DNA from: Leeuwenhoekiella blandensis MED217
GTDB taxonomy: Bacteria > Bacteroidota > Bacteroidia > Flavobacteriales > Flavobacteriaceae
Assembly: GCF_000152985.1 (NCBI RefSeq)
Contig: NZ_CH672395.1
Span: forward strand, 537,849 to 601,848
Direction of reading: 5' to 3'
Length of the DNA: 64,000 nucleotides
Shown here piece by piece: positions 50,267 through 59,458 of the stretch (its first letter is position 1; every line of letters starts with the position of its first letter). Under the pieces are notes generated by a model, which was not told where the DNA came from, did not search any database, and was given only the letters and a program-made list of their open reading frames with translations. The translations under genes were made by a program, and so were the position numbers.

Positions 50267-52069
50267 ATGAATAAAAACATCATATACATAGGTGTTGCAT
50301 TAATTGTTGGCCTGCTAGGGGGCTATCTAATCTTTGGTGGAGGTTCTGCTGATACTGCAACAAACAAGGTAAAAGACGACCACAATCATTCAGAGGAAAT
50401 TGCATCAGGTCAAATGTGGACTTGTTCGATGCACCCACAGATAATGCAACCTGAACCGGGTGATTGCCCGATATGTGGTATGGATTTAATACCTGCAGAA
50501 ACAGGTGCCGATGGGTTATTGGCAGACCAGTTTAAAATGACTGAAAACGCAATGGCATTGGCTAATATTCAAACAACCGTAGTAGGGTCAGGAGCCATTG
50601 AAGCGGGTACACTTAAACTATCGGGAAAAATAAGGGAAAATGAAGAGTCCAATGCTGTTCAGGTAACTTATTTTGCAGGAAGAATCGAAAGGCTTTACGT
50701 GAACTCTACGGGTGAAAGAGTTGGTAAAGGGCAGCGTTTGGCAACTATTTATTCGCCGGAATTGGTGTCCGCTCAACAAGAACTCTTAACAGCTGCTTCC
50801 CTAAAGGAATCTCAACCAGAATTATATTCAGCTGTCCGAAACAAACTCAAATTATGGAAACTTTCAGAAAAGCAAATTAATTCTATTGAGCAGGCAGGAA
50901 AAGTGCAGGAATACTTTCCTGTATATGCCACTGTTTCAGGAACCGTTACTCATAAAATGGTGGAAGAAGGTGATTATGTAAAACTGGGTCAACCGCTTTA
51001 CAAAATAGCAAATTTAAATACTGTTTGGGCAGAGTTCGATGCGTATGAAAACCAAATAGCTTCATTAAAAGAAGGCCAAAGTATTAAAATTGTTACTAAT
51101 GCCTATCCAAATCAAGAGTTTAATGCTAAAATTTCATTTATAGACCCACTTCTTAATTCAGCTACAAGAACCATAGTTGTACGTGCTGTATTAAATAATA
51201 GAAAAGACAAATTTAAACCAGGAATGTTTGTAGAAGGAAAGGTTGAAGGGACTGAAATGCAGATGAACGAAGCCATCAATGTACCAGCAAGTGCAGTAAT
51301 GTGGACAGGAGAACGTTCTGTGGTTTACGTTAAGACTAACCCTAATGAGCCAGTTTTTGAAATGCGTGACGTATTACTTGGTAATGCTAGTGGAGACACC
51401 TATACCATTATCGAAGGGTTGCAAAATGGTGATGAAATCGTAACAAATGGAACATTTACTGTAGACGCTGCAGCTCAATTGCAAGGAAAGAAATCTATGA
51501 TGAATGCTGAAGGGGGCAAAACAATGACAGGACACGAAGGGCACTTAGGGATGCAAAATGATGGTTCGGGAGATAAAATGAACAACACAAGTCATTCAGA
51601 GATGAACAAAAGAATAGAAGTTGCCAGCAAATTTCAAAATCAATTAAAAAGGGTTTTTGAAGACTATATTCTTCTAAAGGATGCCCTTGTTAATGACAAT
51701 GCCACAGAAGCACAGACTGCAGCAAAAAAAATAGGTCAGAATCTAGCAAAGGTAGATATGAAATTATTGACTAATGAGGAAGCACATAACCATTGGATGA
51801 CGATTCAAAAAGAACTGAAAAACTCTGCAAATGCCATTGAAAATAATTCAGATATAGCCACACAAAGAGGTCATTTTAAGCATCTTTCTGCTCATATAAC
51901 AAGTGGTATAAAGCTTTTTGGAGTTAACCAAAAAGTATACCGTGATTTTTGCCCTATGGCAGATAACAATAAAGGTGCATTTTGGTTAAGTCTCGAAGAA
52001 GAAATTCGCAATCCGTATTACGGAGAAGCAATGCTAAAATGCGGTGAAGTAAGGGAGACTATAGAATAG
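50267..52069 (+). CDS. cusB: CusB-type periplasmic adaptor with HMBD and C-terminal DUF3347
   Basis: The 600-residue protein has an N-terminal anchor and a heavy-metal-binding domain WTCSMHPQIMQPEPGDCPICGMDLIP (split as CSMHP...CPICGMDLIP, residues 51-77). Then come the barrel-sandwich/helical-hairpin parts of an RND adaptor (YSPELVSAQQELLTA, SGTVTHKMVEEGDYV). A DUF3347 domain closes the protein (about 450-600) with YRDFCPMADNNKGAFWLSLEEEIRNPYYG. CusB links CusA to the outer-membrane channel and passes Cu to it. Usual CusB lacks the DUF3347 tail. Confidence 0.9.
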   Translation: MNKNIIYIGVALIVGLLGGYLIFGGGSADTATNKVKDDHNHSEEIASGQMWTCSMHPQIMQPEPGDCPICGMDLIPAETGADGLLADQFKMTENAMALANIQTTVVGSGAIEAGTLKLSGKIRENEESNAVQVTYFAGRIERLYVNSTGERVGKGQRLATIYSPELVSAQQELLTAASLKESQPELYSAVRNKLKLWKLSEKQINSIEQAGKVQEYFPVYATVSGTVTHKMVEEGDYVKLGQPLYKIANLNTVWAEFDAYENQIASLKEGQSIKIVTNAYPNQEFNAKISFIDPLLNSATRTIVVRAVLNNRKDKFKPGMFVEGKVEGTEMQMNEAINVPASAVMWTGERSVVYVKTNPNEPVFEMRDVLLGNASGDTYTIIEGLQNGDEIVTNGTFTVDAAAQLQGKKSMMNAEGGKTMTGHEGHLGMQNDGSGDKMNNTSHSEMNKRIEVASKFQNQLKRVFEDYILLKDALVNDNATEAQTAAKKIGQNLAKVDMKLLTNEEAHNHWMTIQKELKNSANAIENNSDIATQRGHFKHLSAHITSGIKLFGVNQKVYRDFCPMADNNKGAFWLSLEEEIRNPYYGEAMLKCGEVRETIE

Positions 52070-52123
52070 ATAATCTCATAGGTTGAATCAATATTTACCT
52101 AATACCATAAAAAAATAAACGCA

Positions 52124-52318
52124 ATGGTAAGAAGAATGATGATGAGTGAAAGTAGAAGAAATAGAAGAAAAGCAGAAAGGAATAAGCGCATATACAAAAA
52201 TAATATTTCTAGAAAAGATAAAATTATTGGTGTATTGGCCATTATTATCGTATTCCTTATTGCCGCCATTGCTGCATATTATTATTCGCTTTCAAAAGCT
52301 GGATTAAAGTTATTTTAA
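52124..52318 (+). CDS. Small basic membrane protein
   Basis: The 64-residue protein has a strongly basic N-terminus (residues 1-32, many Arg and Lys) and one hydrophobic helix, VLAIIIVFLIAAIAAYYY. No family recognised. The gene lies between cusB and the second HMA-AraC regulator gene (4 bp before it), and may be co-translated with it. Confidence 0.6.
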   Translation: MVRRMMMSESRRNRRKAERNKRIYKNNISRKDKIIGVLAIIIVFLIAAIAAYYYSLSKAGLKLF

Positions 52319-52322
52319 AAAA

Positions 52323-52892
52323 ATGAGCTCTATAATTCACATAAAGAATATGGTCTGTCCAAGATGTATAGAGGCGGTTTCCGGTATTTTAATAGGGTTG
52401 AATATTCCATACAGTAGTATAAGGTTGGGTGAGGTAGAATTAGTATCGCAGCTTAATAAAGAAAAAAGGGAAATTTTATCTAACACACTTAAAAAGAAAG
52501 GGTTTGGTTTAATAAACAATCGGAAGGGCCAACTTATTGAGAAAATGAAGAATTTGGTGGTAGGTAAAATCTATCACTCGTCAGAAGGATTGAATGTTAA
52601 ATGGCCGGACTTTATAAGTGAAATATTGCGTCTAGATTACAAATATTTAAGTTCGCTATTCTCTTCGGTCGAGAGCATCACTTTCGAGCAGTACATCATC
52701 AACCAAAAAATTGAGCGTATAAAAGAACTTATAGCCTATGATGAATTAACATTAAGTGAAATAGCTTTTCAATTAAATTATAGCAGCGTTGCTTATTTGA
52801 GTAACCAATTCAAGAAAGTAACGGGAATGACGCCAACGCAATTTAAGAAGAGTACCATTCATAACAGAAAATTTTTGGATGATGTTTATTAA
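52323..52892 (+). CDS. AraC-family regulator with HMA-like N-terminus, copy 2
   Basis: The 189-residue protein starts with KNMVCPRC (Cys12 and Cys15) in a 65-residue HMA-like domain and ends in an AraC helix-turn-helix pair: KELIAYDELTLSEIAFQLNYSSVAYLSNQFKKVTGMTPTQFKK. It is a paralogue of the regulator at 34855-35436; both have the CxxC in the same place and a similar linker. As the last gene of the copper operon it is likely to control it by feedback. Confidence 0.8.
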   Translation: MSSIIHIKNMVCPRCIEAVSGILIGLNIPYSSIRLGEVELVSQLNKEKREILSNTLKKKGFGLINNRKGQLIEKMKNLVVGKIYHSSEGLNVKWPDFISEILRLDYKYLSSLFSSVESITFEQYIINQKIERIKELIAYDELTLSEIAFQLNYSSVAYLSNQFKKVTGMTPTQFKKSTIHNRKFLDDVY

Positions 52893-53095
52893 TAATTTTT
52901 TTCAGAAAAGTATACGACTTATTATTAGCCAGTTTGCTGACATACAACTTTAACTTCTTATTCACTAAAAAGTATAATGAATTACAAAAACTGATAGGTG
53001 CTAGTATAGGTCCAGTTACACTCCTAATAGCTTTGGTGACACCTTATGCCGTTCAGTTTTCTCATATGTTCGATAAGCAGCCTCTTTTAATATAA
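52883..53095 (+). pseudogene. Possible remnant of an unidentified membrane-protein gene
   Basis: A 70-codon open stretch without an ATG ends at TAA 53093-53095. It would read LLLASLLTYNFNFLFTKKYN and later VTLLIALVTPYAVQFSHMF, a plausible helix-loop-helix protein. It begins inside the AraC gene end and has no start, so if real it is a remnant. The rest of the 351-bp gap to 53243 holds nothing else that I can identify. Confidence 0.25.
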
Positions 53096-53243
53096 GGATA
53101 GATTAGATTGAAATTCAGGGTACATTTTCTTTCTCAAAATAGATGTCTCTTATAATGATTTGTGAAAGGCATCCTGTTCCAAGATTTCGTTAAAATGCTT
53201 GTGATATAAAATTTTCAAATATTATATGATTAAATTATAATCA

Positions 53244-54293
53244 ATGCTTAAAATCATTCAAATAGTTGCCTTGGTACAAGGCCTTTTCCTCCTACTGGTC
53301 TTTTACAAGAACAAAAGAAAATATAGAAAAATAACCTTTTGGCTTTTTTGTGGAGGTATCATATCAGTGCTGTTATACATAGTTGGTGATGACGATAATA
53401 ACCTTTTCGTCGAAGATGCAGATTGGTTCTTCTTTGACAGCTCATTATTTCTTACATTTCTTTTTTTATACTTCAAGTATTTAAATTCTGATAAAGAGGT
53501 TTTTTTAAAAAGGGACTATTTGTTTTTCTTACCTAGTATATTTTTATTTTTAAGTGAAACATTGGAGATTTTTTCAGAACGGGAAAACGAATTTTTAGAG
53601 ATTGCTGAGACATTGATCGAGTTTGTGTTTTTGGGTTACTTAGTCCATATCTTATACGATTTACTTAGAACTAAAAGGGCTAATAGGGTTTTGTATTTCG
53701 TTGTTCCTATTATTTTAATAATGAGCATTTCATACATAAATGGTGTTTTCGATTTGTTTGAGATGGAGCCCATTTTGTTTTTTGATGATGATGATTTTAA
53801 TACCTATCTGATTCTTATCGTTGCGTTCCTATTTTATTTCATAACGTTTTATTTAATTTTGAGGCCAAAGGAGCTTATACCTAACGCCAAAATTACCAAA
53901 TACAAATCTTCAAGCTTAAAACCTGAGACTATTGAAAACTATAAAAAAGCCTTGATCCAAATAATGGAAAAGGAAAAGCTGTATATGGATTCTAGGTTAT
54001 CAATCCATAGGGTTTCAAATAAATTAAATATTCCAAGGCAATATATTTCTGAAGTTCTGAACATACATATGAATATCAGTTTTCAGGATTTTGTCAATGG
54101 ATATAGGATTGAAGCCTTTGTCGTTAACCTGCAAAACAACCAGTATGCTCATTATACCCTTTTCGGAATTGCCTCAGAAGTTGGTTTTAGCTCTAAGTCC
54201 TCCTTTAATGCCACTTTTAAGAAAATCAAGGGGATGACACCTTCACAATTTAAGCATTCCATTGCTAAAAAAAATGAAACTGGTACAGAATAA
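53244..54293 (+). CDS. Membrane-bound AraC-family regulator
   Basis: The 349-residue protein has seven hydrophobic helices (residues 1-225) followed by an AraC helix-turn-helix domain with DSRLSIHRVSNKLNIPRQYISEVLN and HYTLFGIASEVGFSSKSSFNATFKKIKGMTPSQFKHS. Regulators of this shape are common in Bacteroidetes and may sense a signal in the membrane. The last 51 codons and 58 bp of 3' flanking DNA are duplicated at 55474-55682. It is followed by a glycosyltransferase gene within that duplication. Confidence 0.85.
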   Translation: MLKIIQIVALVQGLFLLLVFYKNKRKYRKITFWLFCGGIISVLLYIVGDDDNNLFVEDADWFFFDSSLFLTFLFLYFKYLNSDKEVFLKRDYLFFLPSIFLFLSETLEIFSERENEFLEIAETLIEFVFLGYLVHILYDLLRTKRANRVLYFVVPIILIMSISYINGVFDLFEMEPILFFDDDDFNTYLILIVAFLFYFITFYLILRPKELIPNAKITKYKSSSLKPETIENYKKALIQIMEKEKLYMDSRLSIHRVSNKLNIPRQYISEVLNIHMNISFQDFVNGYRIEAFVVNLQNNQYAHYTLFGIASEVGFSSKSSFNATFKKIKGMTPSQFKHSIAKKNETGTE

Positions 54294-54348
54294 GCATTCT
54301 GGACAACAGGAAAATAATCTGGTACACTTGGATGTCGTTCTTTGAAGG
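54140..54348 (+). repeat. 209-bp duplication, copy A
   Basis: This segment covers the last 51 codons of the AraC gene, its stop and 55 bp beyond. Copy B (55474-55682) has the same length. My count gives 28 differences in the 151 coding bases and 6 in the 58-base tail, so the noncoding tail is better kept. Both copies carry a hairpin CAGAAT/ATTCTG at the stop (54286-54301). Confidence 0.85.
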
Positions 54349-54367
54349 AATTTAAATCCTTCTAAAA

Positions 54368-55393
54368 TTGTTAATTAAAAGGCTAAATCCGCTAAAGAAT
54401 AGAATATTTGGTATGCTAACAGGTTCTTTTAGAAACTCCAAAAGAATCAATCTATTAGAAAGTCTTCCTAGAGATTCAGAAATTAAAGTTTTAATTACAA
54501 GACCAAATCATAGGTTAGGTAATCAACTCTTAATAACCCCTTTAATACAAGAGATTAATAAACAATTTCCTAACTGTAAAATACATTTAATAGTCAATGG
54601 AAACCTTTCTTACATATTGCTCTCCAATTATCATTGTGTAGAGACAATTTTTAACCTTCCTAAAAAGCCATTTAATAATATTATAGACTATTTGAAAAAG
54701 TCTATAAGCCTAATCTCAAATCAATATGACATTGCCATTGTGGGATGTGAGGATTCGAATTCAAGCAAAATATTTGTTAAGTTGTCAAGAGCTAAATTCA
54801 AGATTTACAACTCAGGTACCACTAAGCTCAATAGACCTGAACATATTGCAAAAATCCCCATCTATAATTTAAGAAAATTTTTGGGTCCATCAGACTATCT
54901 CACCGATAGGTATCCGAAGCTATCAATAAAACTATCTAGACAAGAAATAGAAAAAGGAAATCAACGAATTAAAGCCTTATTTAATAGCAACAAAAAAACT
55001 ATTTGCATTTTCACTTTTGCTACAGGAAATAAATGTCTATCGAAAAAATGGTGGTTAAAATTTTATAAAGAACTAAAAACTGAGTTTACCGATTTTAACG
55101 TTTTAGAAATATTGCCAAATGAAAATGTATCTCAAATCAATTACGAGAGTGTGCATTTTTATAGTAATAACCTTAGGGAAATAGCCTCGGTAATTGAAAA
55201 TTCTGTTGTTTTCATTGGAGCAGATAGCGGTATAATGCATTTATCATCGTCCACAAATACGACTACATTTGGTTTGTTTAATGTTACCGACCCAAAAACC
55301 TATGGACCTTATGGAGGTAACAATATACCCTTAGATACTAATTCTGTTAAATTAAGCGAGATAATAGAAAGAATCAAGGAGGCAATCTTCTAA
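54368..55393 (+). CDS. Glycosyltransferase family 9 (heptosyltransferase-like)
   Basis: The 341-residue protein has the GT9 features: VLITRPNHRLGNQLLITPLIQEI near residue 40, FTFATGNKCLSKKWW near 213 and the C-terminal sugar-nucleotide site FIGADSGIMHLSSSTNTTTFGLF near 280. GT9 enzymes add heptose or similar sugars to lipopolysaccharide core. TTG at 54368 is taken as start because the N-terminal stretch resembles that of homologues; ATG at 54413 is possible. It lies alone between two copies of a 209-bp repeat, unrelated in role to its neighbours. Confidence 0.82.
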   Translation: MLIKRLNPLKNRIFGMLTGSFRNSKRINLLESLPRDSEIKVLITRPNHRLGNQLLITPLIQEINKQFPNCKIHLIVNGNLSYILLSNYHCVETIFNLPKKPFNNIIDYLKKSISLISNQYDIAIVGCEDSNSSKIFVKLSRAKFKIYNSGTTKLNRPEHIAKIPIYNLRKFLGPSDYLTDRYPKLSIKLSRQEIEKGNQRIKALFNSNKKTICIFTFATGNKCLSKKWWLKFYKELKTEFTDFNVLEILPNENVSQINYESVHFYSNNLREIASVIENSVVFIGADSGIMHLSSSTNTTTFGLFNVTDPKTYGPYGGNNIPLDTNSVKLSEIIERIKEAIF

Positions 55394-55399
55394 AATAGG

Positions 55400-55627
55400 T
55401 TGTATGAAGTTAATAGTTGTTTTCACACTAAAGCCAAAAAGTCAATCGTTTGCAAAAAATCTCCAGCGAAAGACCAATATGCGCATTATACTCTTTTCGG
55501 AATCGCACCGGAAGTTGGTTTTAGCTCTAAGTCTTCATTCAATGCTACTTTTAAGAAGGTCAAGGGATTGACGCCGACACAATTCAAGAATTCAATTCCT
55601 AAAAATAAGATAATCGGTACAGAATAA
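55400..55627 (+). pseudogene. C-terminal fragment of an AraC regulator (duplicate)
   Basis: A 75-codon frame. Its last 55 codons match the end of the AraC protein at 53244-54293 (QYAHYTLFGIAPEVGFSSKSSF, KKVKGLTPTQFKNS), but there is no helix-turn-helix start or membrane part before it. It is a leftover of a second AraC gene, or of the duplication that placed the GT9 gene here. Confidence 0.75.
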
Positions 55628-55682
55628 GCATTCTGGACAACAGGCAAATAATCTGGTGCACTTACCTGTCGTTCTTTAAAGG
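55474..55682 (+). repeat. 209-bp duplication, copy B
   Basis: See copy A at 54140-54348. The stop-codon hairpin CAGAAT/ATTCTG is at 55620-55635. The two copies are in direct orientation, 1.1 kb apart, with the GT9 gene between. Confidence 0.85.
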
Positions 55683-55776
55683 CTATTAAGCACGTCATAA
55701 TAGTCAATGATCTAATTTTTATTGTCTGATTAGTGTCAGAGTAAAATAATTCTAATTTAAAACAATTAAACTGTAA

Positions 55777-58179
55777 ATGAAACATCCCACTCAATTATTC
55801 AGGAAACCATTTTTATCATTACTTTTTATCTTAATTAACACCACGTTATTTGCCCAAGAGAAATATACCATACGGGGAAGTATCAGTGATGTAATTAATG
55901 GCGAAACAGTATTGGGAGCATCGGTTTACTTAAAAGGAACCACTATAGGAGCAACCACAAACGAGTATGGTTTTTATTCTATTACAGCACCAAAAGGAAC
56001 ATATACACTAATCGTTTCCTATTTAGGTTACAAAGAGATTAAGAAAGAAATATCACTTACCGAGGATATAAAGTTAAATTTTGAGCTTGAAGAGGCTTCA
56101 AACACTTTAGAAGAGGTAATTATTACAGCAGATGAAGGCATAGAGAAACTTAATGTAAGAAAACCGCAGATGGGAGTTGTTGCCTTAAAAGCGGAAACAA
56201 TTGAATTAGCACCTGCTGTATTGGGTGAAGTAGATCTTATAAAAACCATCCAGCTTCTGCCGGGAGTATCAAACAATGGAGAAGGTTCAGCAGGCTTTAA
56301 CGTAAGAGGTGGCGCAGTAGACCAGAATTTGGTACTTTTAGACGAAGCCATCATTTATAACACATCTCACTTTTTCGGATTATTTTCTGTCTTTAATAAT
56401 GATGCCATAAAAAATGTGAAGCTTTATAAGGGCGACATTCCTGCAAGATTTGGAGGCAGGACGTCTTCGGTATTGGATGTAAGACAGAAAGAAGGTAATA
56501 ATAAAGACCTGGAACTCAATGGTGGTATTGGATTAATTTCAAGTAGGCTTGCAGTAGAAAGCCCAATGTTTAATAAAAAGGGCTCCTTTCTTTTGGCTGG
56601 AAGAACCACTTATGCTCAGCTTTTTTCTGGTTTGTTGGACGATTTGGGAAATAGTAATATTAGTTTTTACGACTTAAATCTCAAAACCAACTATGAAATT
56701 AACGAAAACAATAAAGTCTATTTGTCGGGGTATTTTGGTAGGGATGTATTTAATATTTCTGGTCTTTTAGACAGTAATTATGGCAATGCCTCTGCCAACC
56801 TGCGTTGGAATCATATTTTTAATGACAAACTTTTCTCTAATTTATCGCTTATTTACAGTAAGTATGATTATCAAATAATACTAGATTTTGATCAATTGGA
56901 TTGGATTTCAGATATAGAGAATTTCAATGTAAAGTACGACCTTAACTATTATGCAACCGATAAATTAAAAATAGATTTTGGCCTAAATGGTATTTCCTAT
57001 AATTTAAATCCAGGAGAGATCGTGCCGTCTACCCCAAGTTCTTCAGTTAACCCTTTGATATTAGACCAGAAAAATGCTTTTGAGGCTGGCGCTTATGTAA
57101 GTGCAGAGCATACAATTACAGATAAGCTTACCGCAAGGTACGGATTGAGATATAGTACGTTCAACAGACTAGGCCAGCAGACTATCACTAATTATGCCAA
57201 TAACCAGCCCGTAGTTTACAATCAAGAATTAGGGATTTATCAAAGCGGTACAGCGGTTGGTAGCACACCGTATTCAAGGGGGCAAACAATCAGGAAATTT
57301 GGGAATTTAGAACCACGATTGGGATTATCATATAAATTAACCGATAAATCATCAGTAAAGGGAAGCTATACGCGTACGGCTCAATATCTACATTTACTGT
57401 CAAACACAATATCTGTAACCCCTTTAGATGTTTGGACACCCAGCGGACCCTACATAAAACCACAGCTATCAAACCAATACGCCCTAGGGTACTACCGCAA
57501 TTCCAACGATAACAAATATTCATTTGAAGTAGAAGCCTACTATAAAACAACAGATAATCGTATTGATTATATTGACGGAGCCAACCTATTAGGAAATAAT
57601 ACCATAGAAACGGAAATTTTAAATGGGGAGGCAAGAGCCTATGGTTTAGAGTTTCTTTTAAGAAAAAACAAAGGCCGTTTTACCGGTTGGCTGGCATATA
57701 CACTAGCTAAATCTGAACAACGCTCATTTGGGGGCAATGCCGGAGGTCCTGGTATTAACAACGGCAATTGGTACAATACACCTTATGATCGCACACACGA
57801 TATATCTCTATCAGGAGTCTATAAATTATCCGATAAATGGACATTTAGTTCCAACTTGGTCTATCAAACGGGTCGCCCGGTTACCTATCCTTCCGGTCAA
57901 TTTGAATACGAAGGATCTTCTATTGTCATCTACGACGAGAGGAACGCTAATCGCCTGCCTGCCTACCATAGGTTAGATATTGCAGCAACATACAAACCCA
58001 ATCGCAGACCAGATAAACGGTGGAAAGGAGAATGGGTTTTTAGCATTTATAACTTATATAACAGAATGAATGCGGCGTCGATTACTTTCAATCAAAATTA
58101 TAATACTGGTGTAAATGAAGCCTTAAGAACTTCGATTTTTGGTATTATCCCATCAATAACGTATAACTTTAAATTTTAG
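55777..58179 (+). CDS. TonB-dependent outer-membrane receptor
   Basis: The 800-residue protein has a signal peptide ending TTLFAQ, a carboxypeptidase-D-regulatory-like domain (residues 30-115, GSISDVINGETVLGASVYLKGT), a plug domain (GVSNNGEGSAGFNVRGGAVDQNLVLLDEAI near 170-200) and a beta-barrel that ends in SITYNFKF. Such receptors import iron complexes, metals or other solutes through the outer membrane. The DUF4249 lipoprotein gene follows after 2 bp, a known pair in Bacteroidetes. The substrate is not known; a Cu- or Fe-chelate is possible from the context. Confidence 0.9.
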   Translation: MKHPTQLFRKPFLSLLFILINTTLFAQEKYTIRGSISDVINGETVLGASVYLKGTTIGATTNEYGFYSITAPKGTYTLIVSYLGYKEIKKEISLTEDIKLNFELEEASNTLEEVIITADEGIEKLNVRKPQMGVVALKAETIELAPAVLGEVDLIKTIQLLPGVSNNGEGSAGFNVRGGAVDQNLVLLDEAIIYNTSHFFGLFSVFNNDAIKNVKLYKGDIPARFGGRTSSVLDVRQKEGNNKDLELNGGIGLISSRLAVESPMFNKKGSFLLAGRTTYAQLFSGLLDDLGNSNISFYDLNLKTNYEINENNKVYLSGYFGRDVFNISGLLDSNYGNASANLRWNHIFNDKLFSNLSLIYSKYDYQIILDFDQLDWISDIENFNVKYDLNYYATDKLKIDFGLNGISYNLNPGEIVPSTPSSSVNPLILDQKNAFEAGAYVSAEHTITDKLTARYGLRYSTFNRLGQQTITNYANNQPVVYNQELGIYQSGTAVGSTPYSRGQTIRKFGNLEPRLGLSYKLTDKSSVKGSYTRTAQYLHLLSNTISVTPLDVWTPSGPYIKPQLSNQYALGYYRNSNDNKYSFEVEAYYKTTDNRIDYIDGANLLGNNTIETEILNGEARAYGLEFLLRKNKGRFTGWLAYTLAKSEQRSFGGNAGGPGINNGNWYNTPYDRTHDISLSGVYKLSDKWTFSSNLVYQTGRPVTYPSGQFEYEGSSIVIYDERNANRLPAYHRLDIAATYKPNRRPDKRWKGEWVFSIYNLYNRMNAASITFNQNYNTGVNEALRTSIFGIIPSITYNFKF

Positions 58180-58181
58180 TC

Positions 58182-59063
58182 ATGAATTCAAGAATAAAAA
58201 AAATAATCAACAAATTAAGATCTAAAGCAACGGTAACGATTATACTTCTAAGTTCAGTTATTTTTTCCTGCACAGATGTAGTAGATGTGGCTGTGCCAAC
58301 TGAAGCCTCTCGTCTTGTTATAGAGGCGTCTCTAGATTGGGAAAAAGGCACTTCAGGAAATGATCAAACAATTAAACTTAGTCTTACCACACCGTTTTTT
58401 GATACAGCCCTAGATCCGGTAGTCGGTGCATCTGTAAGCGTTGAAAATGTCACAAATGGAGAAGTTTATGTGTTCGAGGATCAGCAAGATGGAAGGTATA
58501 CTATTTCAGATTTTGAGCCTATTGTTAATAATGTCTATAATTTGGAGATAATCTATAACGATGAGACCTATATCGCACAAGAAACATTAATACCAGTTCC
58601 TGAAATAAACAGGATAGAACAATCACGTATAGGTGGCTCAGATGAAGAGGAGTTAGATCTTACTATTTATTTTGACGATCCCGAGAATGAAACAAATTTT
58701 TACTATGCTACCTTTTTAGAAGGCGATGATTTATTCCCTCTAAGGGTGGTTGTATCAGATGAATTTACCAATGGCAATGAAGTATCTATTTTTTATGAAG
58801 AAAATGAGGCCGATGCAGAAGACGAAATATTACCTGGAGATATGGTGGATATCAACTTGTATGGTATTTCTGAGCTCTATTATGACTTTTTGCATATACT
58901 TATAGAACAAAGTGATAACGTTGGTGACCCTTTTGCAACCATACCAACAAGACTAAGAGGAAACTTCATAAATCTTCAGAACCCAGATAATTATGCCTTC
59001 GGATTTTTTAGAGTCACTGAGGTCGTAAATCAAGTTTATACTTTTGTCGAACAGGAAAACTAA
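58182..59063 (+). CDS. DUF4249 lipoprotein
   Basis: The 293-residue protein has a lipobox SVIFSC near residue 30 and a beta-sandwich of the DUF4249 type: SRLVIEASLDWEKG, VGASVSVENVTNGEVYVFE and a C-terminal GYF-like part NYAFGFFRVTEVVNQVYTF. DUF4249 proteins are the surface partner of the TonB receptor encoded 2 bp upstream. It may bind the ligand. Confidence 0.85.
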   Translation: MNSRIKKIINKLRSKATVTIILLSSVIFSCTDVVDVAVPTEASRLVIEASLDWEKGTSGNDQTIKLSLTTPFFDTALDPVVGASVSVENVTNGEVYVFEDQQDGRYTISDFEPIVNNVYNLEIIYNDETYIAQETLIPVPEINRIEQSRIGGSDEEELDLTIYFDDPENETNFYYATFLEGDDLFPLRVVVSDEFTNGNEVSIFYEENEADAEDEILPGDMVDINLYGISELYYDFLHILIEQSDNVGDPFATIPTRLRGNFINLQNPDNYAFGFFRVTEVVNQVYTFVEQEN

Positions 59064-59458
59064 TAGTATTACAGAAAATTAGAAGTTATGGGAGAACCGA
59101 CGTTTCTAAGATTTTTTTTAGAGCATCTTGTTATAGGTCCTGTCTACATAAAGGATAAGTCATAAATGATTATTTTATAAATGATAGTATATTGTGAGCA
59201 CAAATTTGTTCTAAATCAGATTGCTCAAATCATTATTGTTTAGTAATACTTCTGGTGTTTTAAACTATTATAATTTAATATTTTCTAACATTTCAAATGA
59301 GTTAAAATATTATCCATTGTAGTTCATACTTGTTTTCTATAAATCTTAATTTTAATAAATTAAACTAATTAAAATAACCAAATTTTAATAAATTAAACTA
59401 ATTAAAATAACCAAATTTTAATAAATTAAACTAATTAAAATAACCAAAAATATAAACT
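59064..59458. other. 395-bp intergenic region with tandem repeats
   Basis: AT-rich. A 25-codon frame (59088-59165, MGEPTFLRFFLEHLVIG...) has no recognisable features. Three exact copies of a 33-bp unit fill 59349-59447. No clear -7 box was found. Confidence 0.6.
59349..59447. repeat. Three exact 33-bp tandem repeats
   Basis: Copies at 59349-59381, 59382-59414 and 59415-59447 begin ATTTTAATAAATTAAACTAA and end TAAAATAACCAA. The array ends 13 bp before the DUF305 start (59460 region), so it forms the leader or promoter of that gene. There are no spacers, so it is not a CRISPR array. Confidence 0.85.

Noticed and set aside
59349-59447. CRISPR array
   Set aside because: The three 33-bp copies are contiguous without spacers, and no cas genes are near.
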